A stretch of 55,959 nt of DNA, taken from assembly GCA_031285205.1 (NCBI GenBank), contig JAITWO010000063.1, positions 1-55,959 on the forward strand, given 5' to 3'. Shown in pieces: positions 7,983 through 15,849 of the stretch (within the stretch, counting starts at the first letter, position 1; the number at the start of each line of letters is the position of its first letter). The position numbers and the translations under genes were made by a program. The stretch comes from Methanomassiliicoccaceae archaeon (GTDB lineage: Archaea; Thermoplasmatota; Thermoplasmata; Methanomassiliicoccales; Methanomethylophilaceae). A model generated the notes under the pieces. That model saw only the letters and a list, made by a program, of their open reading frames with translations, searched no databases and was not told the DNA's origin.

Positions 7983-9338
7983 ATGCCAAACGACAACATG
8001 TCTGTGGAGGAACGTCTCGCAAAGGCAAAGCAGCCGGGAATAGACGCGATGATCCTGCACAAATATTACGGCGGAAAGATCGAGATCGTACCAAAGGCGG
8101 CCGTTCGCGATTTCAGCGACTTCGCGATATGGTACTCTCCCGGTGTAGCGGAGCCGTGCAAAGCGATCAACAAGGATATCGACGAGGCGTATGCGCACAC
8201 GTGCAAGTGGAATACCGTGGCAGTGGTATCCGACGGAACACGCGTCCTCGGTCTCGGGGATATCGGGCCGGAGGCGGCGATGCCGGTGATGGAAGGGAAG
8301 GCGATGCTGTTCAAGTATCTGGGCGGTGTCGATTCGATCCCCATATGCCTGGACACAAAGGATCCGGACAAGATAATCGAGACCGTAAAATTAATAGCAC
8401 CGTCCTTCGGAGGCATAAATCTGGAGGACATATCGATGCCGAAGTGCTTCGACATCCTGGACACGCTGAGGAACGAATGCAAGATCCCGGTGTGGCACGA
8501 CGACCAGCAGGGCACAGCCACCGTCGAGGTCGCCGGTGCCATAAACGCAATGAAGATCGTCGGCAAGAAGATGGAAGAGGCGCACATATGCATGGTGGGC
8601 GCCGGAGCGGCGAACATTGCGATCGCCCGGTTGCTGTTGGGAACAGGATTCAACCCGAAGAACATCTGCATGGTGGACACCACCGGCATATTGAATCTTG
8701 AGAGAGAGGAGATAAGGAAAACGTTCAGACAGAAATGGGAGATCTGTGAGAAGACCAACGGCGCCGGAAAGAAGGGAGGGCTCAAGGAGGCGATGAAGGG
8801 CGCCGATATCGTCATAGCGGCATCGAAACCGGGACCAGGTACGATACCCGCGGAGTACGTCAAGCTGATGGCGAACGACCCCGTTGTCTTCGTGACCGCG
8901 AATCCGGTACCAGAGATGTGGCCATGGGAAGCAAAGGAGAACGGTGCAAGGATAGTTGCCACCGGCCGCTCCGACTTCCCGAACCAGGTGAACAACTCGA
9001 TGGGATTCCCTGCGATCTTCAGAGGAACGCTTGACGTTCGTGCTAAAACGATCACCGACGAGATGTGCATAGCCGCTGCTAAAGAATTAGCGAAGTGCGC
9101 CGAAGAGAAGGGCATACACGAAGAGTACATCATCCCGACGATGAGCGAGTGGGAGGTGTTCCCCCGTGAGGCGGTTGCCGTCGCGCTCAAAGCGCAGGAG
9201 CAAGGTATCGCCCGTTTGAAACTATCGCGTCAGGAGATATACGACCGTGCGGAGTTCATGATAAAGAGGTCAAGGGCCCTCACTGCGAAGATGATGAAGG
9301 ACGGCTTCATCGCACCGGCCGAGAAGGCATACAAGTAG
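7983..9338 (+). CDS. NAD(P)-dependent malic enzyme
   Basis: Oxidatively decarboxylates malate to pyruvate and CO2, producing NAD(P)H. The 451-residue length fits the short prokaryotic type. N-terminal malic domain motifs are FAIWYSPGVAEPCKAI, VVSDGTRVLGLGDIGPEAAMPVMEGKA and the metal-site region VWHDDQQGTATVEVAGAINA. The C-terminal NAD-binding domain shows GAGAANIAIARLLLG. FVTANPVPEMWPWEA and ATGRSDFPNQVNNSMGFPAIFRG are typical of the family. A strong GGGGGA site precedes the ATG. Cofactor preference is not clear. In a methanogen that uses external carbon it could link C4 acids, pyruvate and reducing power. The stop is TAG. Confidence 0.95.
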   Translation: MPNDNMSVEERLAKAKQPGIDAMILHKYYGGKIEIVPKAAVRDFSDFAIWYSPGVAEPCKAINKDIDEAYAHTCKWNTVAVVSDGTRVLGLGDIGPEAAMPVMEGKAMLFKYLGGVDSIPICLDTKDPDKIIETVKLIAPSFGGINLEDISMPKCFDILDTLRNECKIPVWHDDQQGTATVEVAGAINAMKIVGKKMEEAHICMVGAGAANIAIARLLLGTGFNPKNICMVDTTGILNLEREEIRKTFRQKWEICEKTNGAGKKGGLKEAMKGADIVIAASKPGPGTIPAEYVKLMANDPVVFVTANPVPEMWPWEAKENGARIVATGRSDFPNQVNNSMGFPAIFRGTLDVRAKTITDEMCIAAAKELAKCAEEKGIHEEYIIPTMSEWEVFPREAVAVALKAQEQGIARLKLSRQEIYDRAEFMIKRSRALTAKMMKDGFIAPAEKAYK

Positions 9339-9511
9339 ACGGGACCACGCATCCCACAAAACCCTTTACATCCTCCATTTTTGATGTCACCCTGCGTTGA
9401 GACCTTAGTATTTTGATAGATTCGGCCATTGCTTTTACATCGAACGAAAAAAACAATTCTAATTCAGCGTTAACAATATATCAACAGAGAGCATACATAC
9501 CATGATCACTC
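9339..9511 (+). promoter_or_regulatory. Intergenic region with promoter for the GT80-like gene
   Basis: AT-rich spacer of 173 bases without an ORF. A TATA-like AACAATATATC lies at about 9471-9481, some 30-40 bases before the ATG at 9512, so the transcript would have almost no leader. No clear Shine-Dalgarno precedes that ATG. Confidence 0.45.
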
Positions 9512-11188
9512 ATGAAGGCAGACACAGTAGGAAAAGCGATCGCGATTGCACTGTTTGTGATAATCGTCGCCTCGAGCGTATGTTTCGTGTTCACGTACGA
9601 TGACGATTCTGATGAATTTTATCAATCGGAAAAGATCGAGTTTACCCAGATCGGTGACTCGCTTGATGGCACAATAAAGGTTGATATCAAACAGTTAGGA
9701 CTTGACAAAGATGCCGGGAACGTCAAATACAGCATAACAAGGTCTGATTTCGATGTGGCATTGGACGCGGACCTCGACCCAAGCGGCACGATCAGCGTGA
9801 GCGTCCCGTTCCACGGAAGGTACACACTTGAATTAAAGTTCACATCTGGCGGAACGGCCCAGACGGAAAAGATGTCCATCGATTTCTCAGCCAGTCATTA
9901 CAATTTCATAATCACGAATGCGACACTGCCTGTGACCATGTCGATGACAAAGGCGTTCATTGATGAGAACGGCTACACATATGTGCGCCTTGAGCGCGGT
10001 GCAACATTCGAATGGTCGGAATTACCATACGACATCCGCCCGTTCCCGACCCAGTACCAGGATCGCACGGGGACGATCACGACAGGCCAAAGATGGCTTT
10101 CCCCCGGTGAATCAGTAATTATGATCGCATACGTGAAGGAACTCTGCATGCTCAACCCGGATGCGACATTCGCGTGGAGCATCTCTGAGAATTACAGCCG
10201 ATGGTCATACGGAACGCTGTTGGCAGCAGGCGTCCCTGTGGATCAGATGACCATTAACATCTATGCGGACGGTGTCAACTGGTCATCATCCTTCGTGGGC
10301 CAGGGGATGTACAACCAAACCACCTATGAGACCCAGGTCGCAGCGACCAAGGCGAGGATAGACGATATCATCGCAAAGGTACAGGACGGCATAGACCAAT
10401 CATTCGGTTACACCGAGGATTGGAAGGACACATGGGTGCTTGGCGAGGTGTTACCGGAGTATGGTATAAGCGTGAACTACTACTGTTTCGAGGTAACAAA
10501 GAATGCGGTCATGAAACGCATCGACTCATTGCCGGATGGGGAATGGAAGACCAAGCTTCTGGATCTGATGAGTACATACGTCGTCGGCGGTGATCTTTCC
10601 GAGCGGTACGATACATTGAGTGCGATCCCGGACCGGCTCCAGTACTACGAACGCACGTTCAGGCTGGCATGGGATGAGGGCGGTGTTGAGGTACATTTCA
10701 CCGCTGACAGTTCAAACCCGGCGCTCATAATCCTCGGCACCGCTCCGGGACCCCCGCTCAGCGGCATGGGTGAGACGAGCGCGGAGATGGGCGGCGGAAC
10801 ATTCCGTGAGTACATGGAATGGGCGGTCGCCACATACGGAAGCACGCACACGATATACTACAAAGGCCACCCCGGTTGGCCGGTCGACCCCAATAACGCA
10901 TACTTCAAGGATGAGTTCGGCCCCGGCGTCACGAGGCTTGACTGGTTCGAGGCGAACGGGGTGATCATACTTCCGTATCCAACTCCGGCGGAGGTCTACT
11001 TCTTCGTTTCAGATGACGTCTACGGAGGAGGGTACTGGAGCTCAACGTTCAACAGCGTCGACCCTCCGAACGTTCTGTTCGCATTCGGCACAGTTGCATA
11101 CATCCAAGGCATTGCCGGTGCCAACTACGAGGTATTCATCAGTGCAGGAATGCTGATAGTCAACAAACCGTATCTGGATTCGCTGTGA
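9512..11188 (+). CDS. Membrane-anchored protein with a GT80 (Pasteurella/Photobacterium) sialyltransferase-like domain
   Basis: Residues ~8-28 form a hydrophobic anchor. Residues ~40-125 look like an Ig-like beta-sandwich, which marine Photobacterium GT80 enzymes also carry. The rest shows the GT80 motif series in order: IYADG (residues 250-254; Asp253 matching the second Asp of YDDGS, the general base), ILGT (408-411), YKGHP (450-454; catalytic-type His453), PAEVYFF with Glu494, and GGYWSST with Ser510/Ser511 matching the CMP-phosphate-binding Ser pair. Spacings resemble the bacterial enzymes (E to SS 16 here, ~17 there). GT80 enzymes transfer sialic acid from CMP-sialate to galactosides. 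No CMP-sialate synthesis genes are in the window, and the anchor would place the domain outside the cell, so donor and activity are open. Motifs were compared from memory. Confidence 0.72.
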   Translation: MKADTVGKAIAIALFVIIVASSVCFVFTYDDDSDEFYQSEKIEFTQIGDSLDGTIKVDIKQLGLDKDAGNVKYSITRSDFDVALDADLDPSGTISVSVPFHGRYTLELKFTSGGTAQTEKMSIDFSASHYNFIITNATLPVTMSMTKAFIDENGYTYVRLERGATFEWSELPYDIRPFPTQYQDRTGTITTGQRWLSPGESVIMIAYVKELCMLNPDATFAWSISENYSRWSYGTLLAAGVPVDQMTINIYADGVNWSSSFVGQGMYNQTTYETQVAATKARIDDIIAKVQDGIDQSFGYTEDWKDTWVLGEVLPEYGISVNYYCFEVTKNAVMKRIDSLPDGEWKTKLLDLMSTYVVGGDLSERYDTLSAIPDRLQYYERTFRLAWDEGGVEVHFTADSSNPALIILGTAPGPPLSGMGETSAEMGGGTFREYMEWAVATYGSTHTIYYKGHPGWPVDPNNAYFKDEFGPGVTRLDWFEANGVIILPYPTPAEVYFFVSDDVYGGGYWSSTFNSVDPPNVLFAFGTVAYIQGIAGANYEVFISAGMLIVNKPYLDSL

Positions 11189-11195
11189 GCGCAAA

Positions 11196-11228
11196 GGGGT
11201 TCCGGTGACGGAACTCCTCCTTAATTTC
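11196..11228 (+). terminator. Hairpin terminator after the GT80-like gene
   Basis: Eight bases after the stop, GGGGTTCCG pairs with CGGAACTCC (one G-T pair) around a GTGA loop, giving a nine-pair stem. It is followed by a T-rich run (11221-11237). This looks like a terminator of the plus-strand transcript. Confidence 0.5.
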
Positions 11229-11305
11229 TTTTCTTTTGAACAGCGCAAACTCTGAAAGTTATATATTCTAAGAGTCGGAAGCTATAGCGGAAAAATAAGA
11301 GTGAC

Positions 11306-11321
11306 CTGCGCCGCGGCGCAG
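11306..11321. terminator. GC-rich perfect palindrome in convergent spacer
   Basis: CTGCGCCGCGGCGCAG is a perfect 16-base palindrome between the ends of the GT80-like gene and aEF1-beta. Read on the minus strand it is followed within ~10 bases by a T5 run, so it may terminate the zinc-ribbon/aEF1-beta transcript. A binding site is an alternative. Confidence 0.35.
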
Positions 11322-11339
11322 AGAATAAAAACAATAAGT

Positions 11340-11609
11340 TTACAGGAGCGCACTGGATGTGCACTCCGCATTCTCCACACCCGGTATGGAGTGGAGAGCA
11401 TCTTCGAGGGCCCCGCCGACGCCGTCAATTGTATCATCAACGACGAAGAACACGACCACCTTCTTCAGGCCGAACGCGACCGGCTCTATCTTTGCCTCGA
11501 TCATCTGCACGCCTTCCGGTATGACGCCTTTCAGCGCTTTGACAACATCATCGAGGGGGACATCCGTGCTTTCCGGCATAAGGTCATATGTGGTCGCTAT
11601 CTTACCCAT
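11340..11609 (-). CDS. ef1b: Translation elongation factor aEF1-beta
   Basis: Guanine-nucleotide exchange factor that recycles aEF1A-GDP during elongation. The sequence from MGKIATTYDLMPES through IPEGVQMIEAKIEPVAFGLKKVVVFFVVDD to the C-terminal VENAEC is the compact archaeal form (~90 residues, alpha/beta sandwich). The frame extends 13 codons further upstream, but the ATG at 11609 gives the standard N-terminus and follows the zinc-ribbon stop by 4 bases. The zinc-ribbon/aEF1-beta pair is a conserved archaeal neighbourhood. Confidence 0.92.
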   Translation of the reverse strand: MGKIATTYDLMPESTDVPLDDVVKALKGVIPEGVQMIEAKIEPVAFGLKKVVVFFVVDDTIDGVGGALEDALHSIPGVENAECTSSALL

Positions 11610-11613
11610 AGGA

Positions 11614-11781
11614 TCACGGTCCTTTGAATCCGCATTTGTCGCATTCATATGTTATGCCCTGATCGCGGCACTGTGCGCAGCGTCCTATCTCAGCGCCGCC
11701 GCAGCTGGGGCACTTGAAGAATGTGTTGCCGTGGCCGAGAAGCCTGACACCGCATGATGAACATATCTTATCTTTTGCCAT
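11614..11781 (-). CDS. Small zinc-ribbon protein (DUF1610/HVO_2753-like)
   Basis: A 55-residue protein with four Cys pairs: CSSCG, CPSCGG, CAQC and CDKCGF. The two CxxC-CxxC sets probably bind two zinc ions. Such tiny proteins sit next to aEF1-beta in many archaea and are thought to bind RNA or protein, but their role is not settled. ATG at 11781 was chosen because it starts just before the first zinc knuckle; a longer reading would add 15 residues of no obvious homology. Confidence 0.85.
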   Translation of the reverse strand: MAKDKICSSCGVRLLGHGNTFFKCPSCGGAEIGRCAQCRDQGITYECDKCGFKGP

Positions 11782-11842
11782 GAGCAGACCGATAATTTTG
11801 CTTGTATATAAAAGGCGGTCTTTCACGTATCCGCGAGAAACG

Positions 11843-12574
11843 TCATGCGCCCCGTATTTTTACGTACAGCTTACCGCAGAACTTGCCGAAGCGCCCGCAT
11901 TGGTTGAACGTTGTAAGGACGACGTTACCGCTGATATGGGATTCTCCCTCCGCTCTTTTGCCGAATCTGTATTTTGCCGTAGATATTTTCATGTCGGACG
12001 GGCCGAACTTCAGAAGGTCCAGAAGGACCTTCCATCCTTTCATCTCCAAACCTTTCCAGTTATCCTTTATCACCGGAACGAAGACATCTGTCCTCCCTGC
12101 GATCAGGCCGCTCATGAGGTCCTCGACGATCCTCTTCCCGTGATACAGAAGATACAGGTCGCAGTAGACGTTGAACGCCCACGATCCCGCCCACCGCACG
12201 AATCCCAATGCGAACCTGTCAACTCTGGTGCCAACACAAAGGTCGCACCCCTTTTCCATTTCCTTGTACATATCACCGAGGGCCTCCGGCGGATGCTGAA
12301 AGTCGCAATCGATCGTCATGAAATAATCTGTTCCGCACTCCACTATGCCTTGCAGTACACTTGCTGCCAATCCCCTGTCCTCCGGTCTCCTGGTGACCAG
12401 TCTGGTCTTAGGGTCGTTGAGCTCTTCGATTAATCTTTTAGAAGAATCGGTGGAATTATCGTCCATGAACATTATTCGAAAATCAGGGTAAAGGTTCCTG
12501 ATGTACTTCGCCATGTTGACGATGTTCTTCTCTTCATTATAGGTGGGGATGACGATGGTGCATGTTCCCGGCAT
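11843..12574 (-). CDS. GT2 glycosyltransferase, polyprenyl-phosphate mannose/glucose synthase-like
   Basis: Cytosolic family 2 glycosyltransferase without C-terminal membrane segments, most like dolichyl-phosphate mannosyltransferase (DPM1). TIVIPTYNEEKNI is the nucleotide-binding start, MFMDDNSTDSS and IDCDFQHPPEAL supply the Asp residues for metal and sugar nucleotide, and LMSGLIAGRTDVF the acceptor-loop region. It would load a sugar onto a polyprenyl phosphate used by lumen-side GT-C enzymes, of which the window holds several. ATG at 12574 is preferred over a TTG 36 bases upstream. It follows the acyltransferase gene by 15-50 bases on the same strand. Confidence 0.85.
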   Translation of the reverse strand: MPGTCTIVIPTYNEEKNIVNMAKYIRNLYPDFRIMFMDDNSTDSSKRLIEELNDPKTRLVTRRPEDRGLAASVLQGIVECGTDYFMTIDCDFQHPPEALGDMYKEMEKGCDLCVGTRVDRFALGFVRWAGSWAFNVYCDLYLLYHGKRIVEDLMSGLIAGRTDVFVPVIKDNWKGLEMKGWKVLLDLLKFGPSDMKISTAKYRFGKRAEGESHISGNVVLTTFNQCGRFGKFCGKLYVKIRGA

Positions 12575-12625
12575 GGTCTCGTCCGTAACAACGGAGGACG
12601 GATATATCAAAGGTGCGCCGAGTCG

Positions 12626-13774
12626 TTATTGGGGATGGTATTCTTTCTCCAATCTCTCAAAGGCGCGGTCGTATCTTCTCAGCACAAAATAGGACAACAG
12701 ATGCGCGCCGGCGGCTACCGCGATGGACAGAACAATGCCAAGAACGGTCCCGATAAAGACATTCCCGACCCACAGATGGGCGTAGATGATCACAAGGATA
12801 GTCCAATGCAGGAGGTACAGTTCGTAAGATATGCCCCATTTGGACATAATATCATCTGTGAGCGGGATCTTGGTCAGAAGCACGATCACAATAACAACAA
12901 AAAGCAGCTGCGGGGCCGCATGATGGACCCAATCCGTGCCCGCACTCTCCCAGCCCCACAGAAGGTAGGCTGAAAAGCACACGGCAACCGATACAAAGAC
13001 AGGAAGATTCTTTCTCAGGTTAAGCATCCTCAGCATAATTATCATTATTACGAATGCGGAGCACCTTATGCCCGGTACGAACATGTTATCGGCCCACCAG
13101 CCGTATCCGGTCCCGAACGGTATGAGCAGAACCGCGGTGAGAATGATGAACACAGGAACGAAGAACCGTTTCAGCACGGACACTATCTTTTCAGAGTGAC
13201 AGGACCACACGAGGCCCAATATGAACCCGACGAACGATAATGAGAAAACGATCCTGTCATAATGGGCTGCGAGGATCCATGCCGCTATGGTCGCAAGTAT
13301 CGACAGGACAGCGACGGCGGTCCTGCCGCGTAAAAACACGAACGTGACGAAGAACAGGGCATAGAACACCACCAGTTCCGCCACGTACCACGTCACAGGA
13401 TAAACGAACGGAAACTCGAACACGCGTATCAACATCGCAGGGAGGTTCGAGTATTGAACAAAGGCCACGGCAGTGATCAGCACGCTTATTATGCCGCATA
13501 TGAAGTAAGGTATCAGAAGAGAAGGATACCTCTTAGGTAAGAATGTCCTTAGATATCCCTTTTTATTCTTCACCCCTTCATGAAGGCCGTATCCGGACAG
13601 GAAAAAGAACAGTGCCACAAAGATATACCCGACGCGGCTGATGGCATAGGATTCGAACGCATAGGAGGAATGATACACAACGATCAGGACAGCCATCGCG
13701 AATCTCAGCGATCTGGTGTTCCTCAGGCTGAGCGTGTCATCGTCGAACCTAATCACAGATGTCATCTCTTCCAT
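12626..13774 (-). CDS. Acyltransferase 3 family (OafA/WecH-like) membrane protein
   Basis: Polytopic acyltransferase with about ten membrane segments, 382 residues. The N-terminal ALRFAMAVLIVVYHSSYAF region contains the conserved His, and FVALFFFLSGYGLHEG followed by FLPKRYPSLLIPYF is the characteristic first periplasmic/cytoplasmic pattern of the family. Homologues O-acetylate or otherwise acylate surface sugars. Context next to a GT2 gene and upstream of the heptose operon suggests glycan modification. The donor and target are unknown. Its ATG faces the DUF89 promoter divergently. Confidence 0.87.
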   Translation of the reverse strand: MEEMTSVIRFDDDTLSLRNTRSLRFAMAVLIVVYHSSYAFESYAISRVGYIFVALFFFLSGYGLHEGVKNKKGYLRTFLPKRYPSLLIPYFICGIISVLITAVAFVQYSNLPAMLIRVFEFPFVYPVTWYVAELVVFYALFFVTFVFLRGRTAVAVLSILATIAAWILAAHYDRIVFSLSFVGFILGLVWSCHSEKIVSVLKRFFVPVFIILTAVLLIPFGTGYGWWADNMFVPGIRCSAFVIMIIMLRMLNLRKNLPVFVSVAVCFSAYLLWGWESAGTDWVHHAAPQLLFVVIVIVLLTKIPLTDDIMSKWGISYELYLLHWTILVIIYAHLWVGNVFIGTVLGIVLSIAVAAGAHLLSYFVLRRYDRAFERLEKEYHPQ

Positions 13775-13871
13775 ATATCGGACAATCAGATAGTATTAGA
13801 ATTTTTTGTTCGGTATCGGGAAACGATATATTCTTACACTTAGGGATCCGAATGCATCATGCTAAAGGCGC

Positions 13872-13883
13872 ATATCTATTATA
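13872..13883 (+). promoter_or_regulatory. TATA box of the heptose operon
   Basis: ATCTATTATAAC lies about 25-36 bases before the ATG at 13908, the usual archaeal TATA distance for a leaderless or nearly leaderless transcript. It is the only convincing promoter before the five-gene operon that follows. Confidence 0.5.
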
Positions 13884-13907
13884 ACATCATAGACGCATGG
13901 GTGCAGC

Positions 13908-14813
13908 ATGGAAATAAGAGCCGAATGCGTCCCGTGCCTGATGAAGAGGGTGCTGTTCCAGGCAAGACTCGCTGATAACGGCACTGAGTTCAAAGCGATG
14001 CGGGCGGCCATGAGAAAATATGCGAAGGAATTCCGGGAAGGGAGGAACTCAGCGGAGGTCGCTACGGAGGTGCACAGGGCGGCATACGCCGCCATGGGCG
14101 TTGACCCGTATGTTAAACTGAAGATAAGAGCTGACGAGGTTGCGGGCGAATACATTGATGCGGCAGAGAGATACATATCGTCATCCGATGACAGAATGAA
14201 GGCGGCGATACTCGTTGCTGCAATAGGCAACATAATGGACTTCGGGATGGGTAAGGCGATCGATGACCCAGACGAGTTCAGGAATGAATTCTGGAATCTT
14301 ATTGATCAAAGGATCGGAAGAGATGATACCGACACGGTGAAGGAGATACTCTCGAAAGCGAAGAAGGTCATTTATGTTTTCGACAACTGTGGGGAGACAC
14401 AACTCGATAGACTACTGATCAGGGAGATCAGGAAAGCAGGCACAAAGGTCATCGGCATAATGAGGGGAGAACCGATCCTGAACGATGCAACGTTGGCTGA
14501 TGCAGAGCGCATCGGCCTTAACAAAGAACTCGATTCAATTCACACGACCGGGGAGTTCAGGATAGGGATCAGATTGAACGCTCTGAGCGATGACCTTAAG
14601 GAAGAGATAGTATCAGCGGACCTGATGATCGCAAAGGGCATGGCCAATTTTGAATCACTGTCAGATCAGGGCGTTCCGATACCGCTTGTCTATATACTCA
14701 GGTCAAAATGCGCCCCGGTCGCGGATGCGTTAGGAATACCGATAGGAGTGAACGCGGTCATCGTCAGGGACGAACGCAAAAAGGATTTACCACAATGCGA
14801 TAGGGTTGCATGA
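13908..14813 (+). CDS. DUF89 damage-control metal-dependent phosphatase
   Basis: DUF89/ARMT1-like phosphatase. The N-terminal AECVPCLMKR has the CxxC of the prokaryotic subfamily. VIYVFDNCGETQLD contains the metal-binding Asp-Asn pair, and IAKGMANFESLSD is the conserved C-terminal block. Family members hydrolyse sugar phosphates or harmful phosphometabolites. The gene leads the heptose operon, with 4 bases to the next ATG, so its target may be a heptose phosphate or by-product; this is inference. Length 301 is normal for archaeal members. Confidence 0.85.
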   Translation: MEIRAECVPCLMKRVLFQARLADNGTEFKAMRAAMRKYAKEFREGRNSAEVATEVHRAAYAAMGVDPYVKLKIRADEVAGEYIDAAERYISSSDDRMKAAILVAAIGNIMDFGMGKAIDDPDEFRNEFWNLIDQRIGRDDTDTVKEILSKAKKVIYVFDNCGETQLDRLLIREIRKAGTKVIGIMRGEPILNDATLADAERIGLNKELDSIHTTGEFRIGIRLNALSDDLKEEIVSADLMIAKGMANFESLSDQGVPIPLVYILRSKCAPVADALGIPIGVNAVIVRDERKKDLPQCDRVA

Positions 14814-14817
14814 TAGT

Positions 14818-15849
14818 ATGAACGTACGTCAGGCAGTGGTGATGGTCGGCGGTAAAGGCACAAGGCTCAGACCTCTGACCAACAACCGTCCGAAACCGAT
14901 ACTTCCGGTCCTTGACAGGCCGTGCCTTTCGTATCTCATCGAATCCCTTGCCAAAGGGGGAATAGAAGAGGTGATACTGGCATGCGGATACCGCTCAGAG
15001 AAGATGAAGGAAGCGATCGGCAACGGTTCCGGAGAAGGAACGGTCATCGATTATTCTTACGAGGATGTGCCCATGGGGACCGCCGGGGCGATAAAACTTC
15101 TGGAGGACAGGCTTGATGATGTATTCGTAGCGGTCAACGGCGACGTTTTTGCTGACATTGATCTAAAGAAGGAGATCGATGAGCACAAGAGGACAGGCGC
15201 ATCCATCACGATATCGTTAACACGCGTCGAGAACCCATGCGAGTTCGGGATAGCAAGACTGGACGGTGACGGAAGGATACTGGAGTTCAAAGAGAAGCCC
15301 AAACCGGAAGAGGTGTTCTCAGATCTGATAAATGCCGGCGTATACGTGATGGAGAAAGAAGTTTTAAAACATGTTCCGAAGGGGCAGATGTACGATTTCT
15401 CGAAAGAGCTGACGATCGATGTCATGAACAAAGGATACAGGGTCCAAGGCCACATGTTAAACGGCATTTGGATGGACGTAGGGAGACCTAAGGACCTTCT
15501 CAGAGCGAACATCACAGCCGCAGAGAGATGGTTCAGTGATCATGAATGGAATGATGTCACAAAAGGGTCAAAGATAACAAAACCGTTATACATCGGACAG
15601 GGCGGGAAGGCAACCGATTCGAAACTATCGCAGTCAATAATATCGAAGGGGTCAGCGGTCAGGCGCTCCGAGATATCCGGATCATTGATCATGGCAGATT
15701 GTGATATATGCGACGCAACCATATCGGGAAGCATAATAGGAGAGGGATGCATCATCAAGAGAGGGTCGATAATTGTTGATTCCGTTGTCGCAGATGATGT
15801 GATCATAGAAGAGAATACAACAGTCAGGGAGAGGACGGTGGAGCAATGA
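14818..15849 (+). CDS. hddC: NDP-sugar pyrophosphorylase, probable heptose-1-phosphate or mannose-1-phosphate guanylyltransferase
   Basis: Nucleotidyltransferase with the motif GGKGTRLRPLTNNRPKPILPVLDRP, the Asp of VAVNGDVFADID, and VYVMEKEV. After ~230 residues a C-terminal hexapeptide-repeat segment (IGQGGKATDSKLSQSIISKG onward) predicts a left-handed beta-helix, which classical HddC lacks and which resembles GDP-mannose pyrophosphorylases. ATG at 14818 is preferred to a TTG at 14806. Its stop overlaps the HddA start (ATGA). The operon makes heptose 1-phosphate activation the likely job, but mannose-1-phosphate activation is a real alternative, so the symbol is provisional. Confidence 0.75.
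   Translation: MNVRQAVVMVGGKGTRLRPLTNNRPKPILPVLDRPCLSYLIESLAKGGIEEVILACGYRSEKMKEAIGNGSGEGTVIDYSYEDVPMGTAGAIKLLEDRLDDVFVAVNGDVFADIDLKKEIDEHKRTGASITISLTRVENPCEFGIARLDGDGRILEFKEKPKPEEVFSDLINAGVYVMEKEVLKHVPKGQMYDFSKELTIDVMNKGYRVQGHMLNGIWMDVGRPKDLLRANITAAERWFSDHEWNDVTKGSKITKPLYIGQGGKATDSKLSQSIISKGSAVRRSEISGSLIMADCDICDATISGSIIGEGCIIKRGSIIVDSVVADDVIIEENTTVRERTVEQ

Noticed and set aside
8066-9190. 374-codon open frame antisense to malic enzyme
   Set aside because: Shadow of a well-conserved malic enzyme gene; composition is biased (Ser/Ala/Met) and no motif is seen.
11258-11340. TATA-like TTATATATT followed by a GC palindrome, considered as a small RNA gene
   Set aside because: No conserved RNA fold could be drawn; a terminator between convergent genes explains the palindrome more simply.
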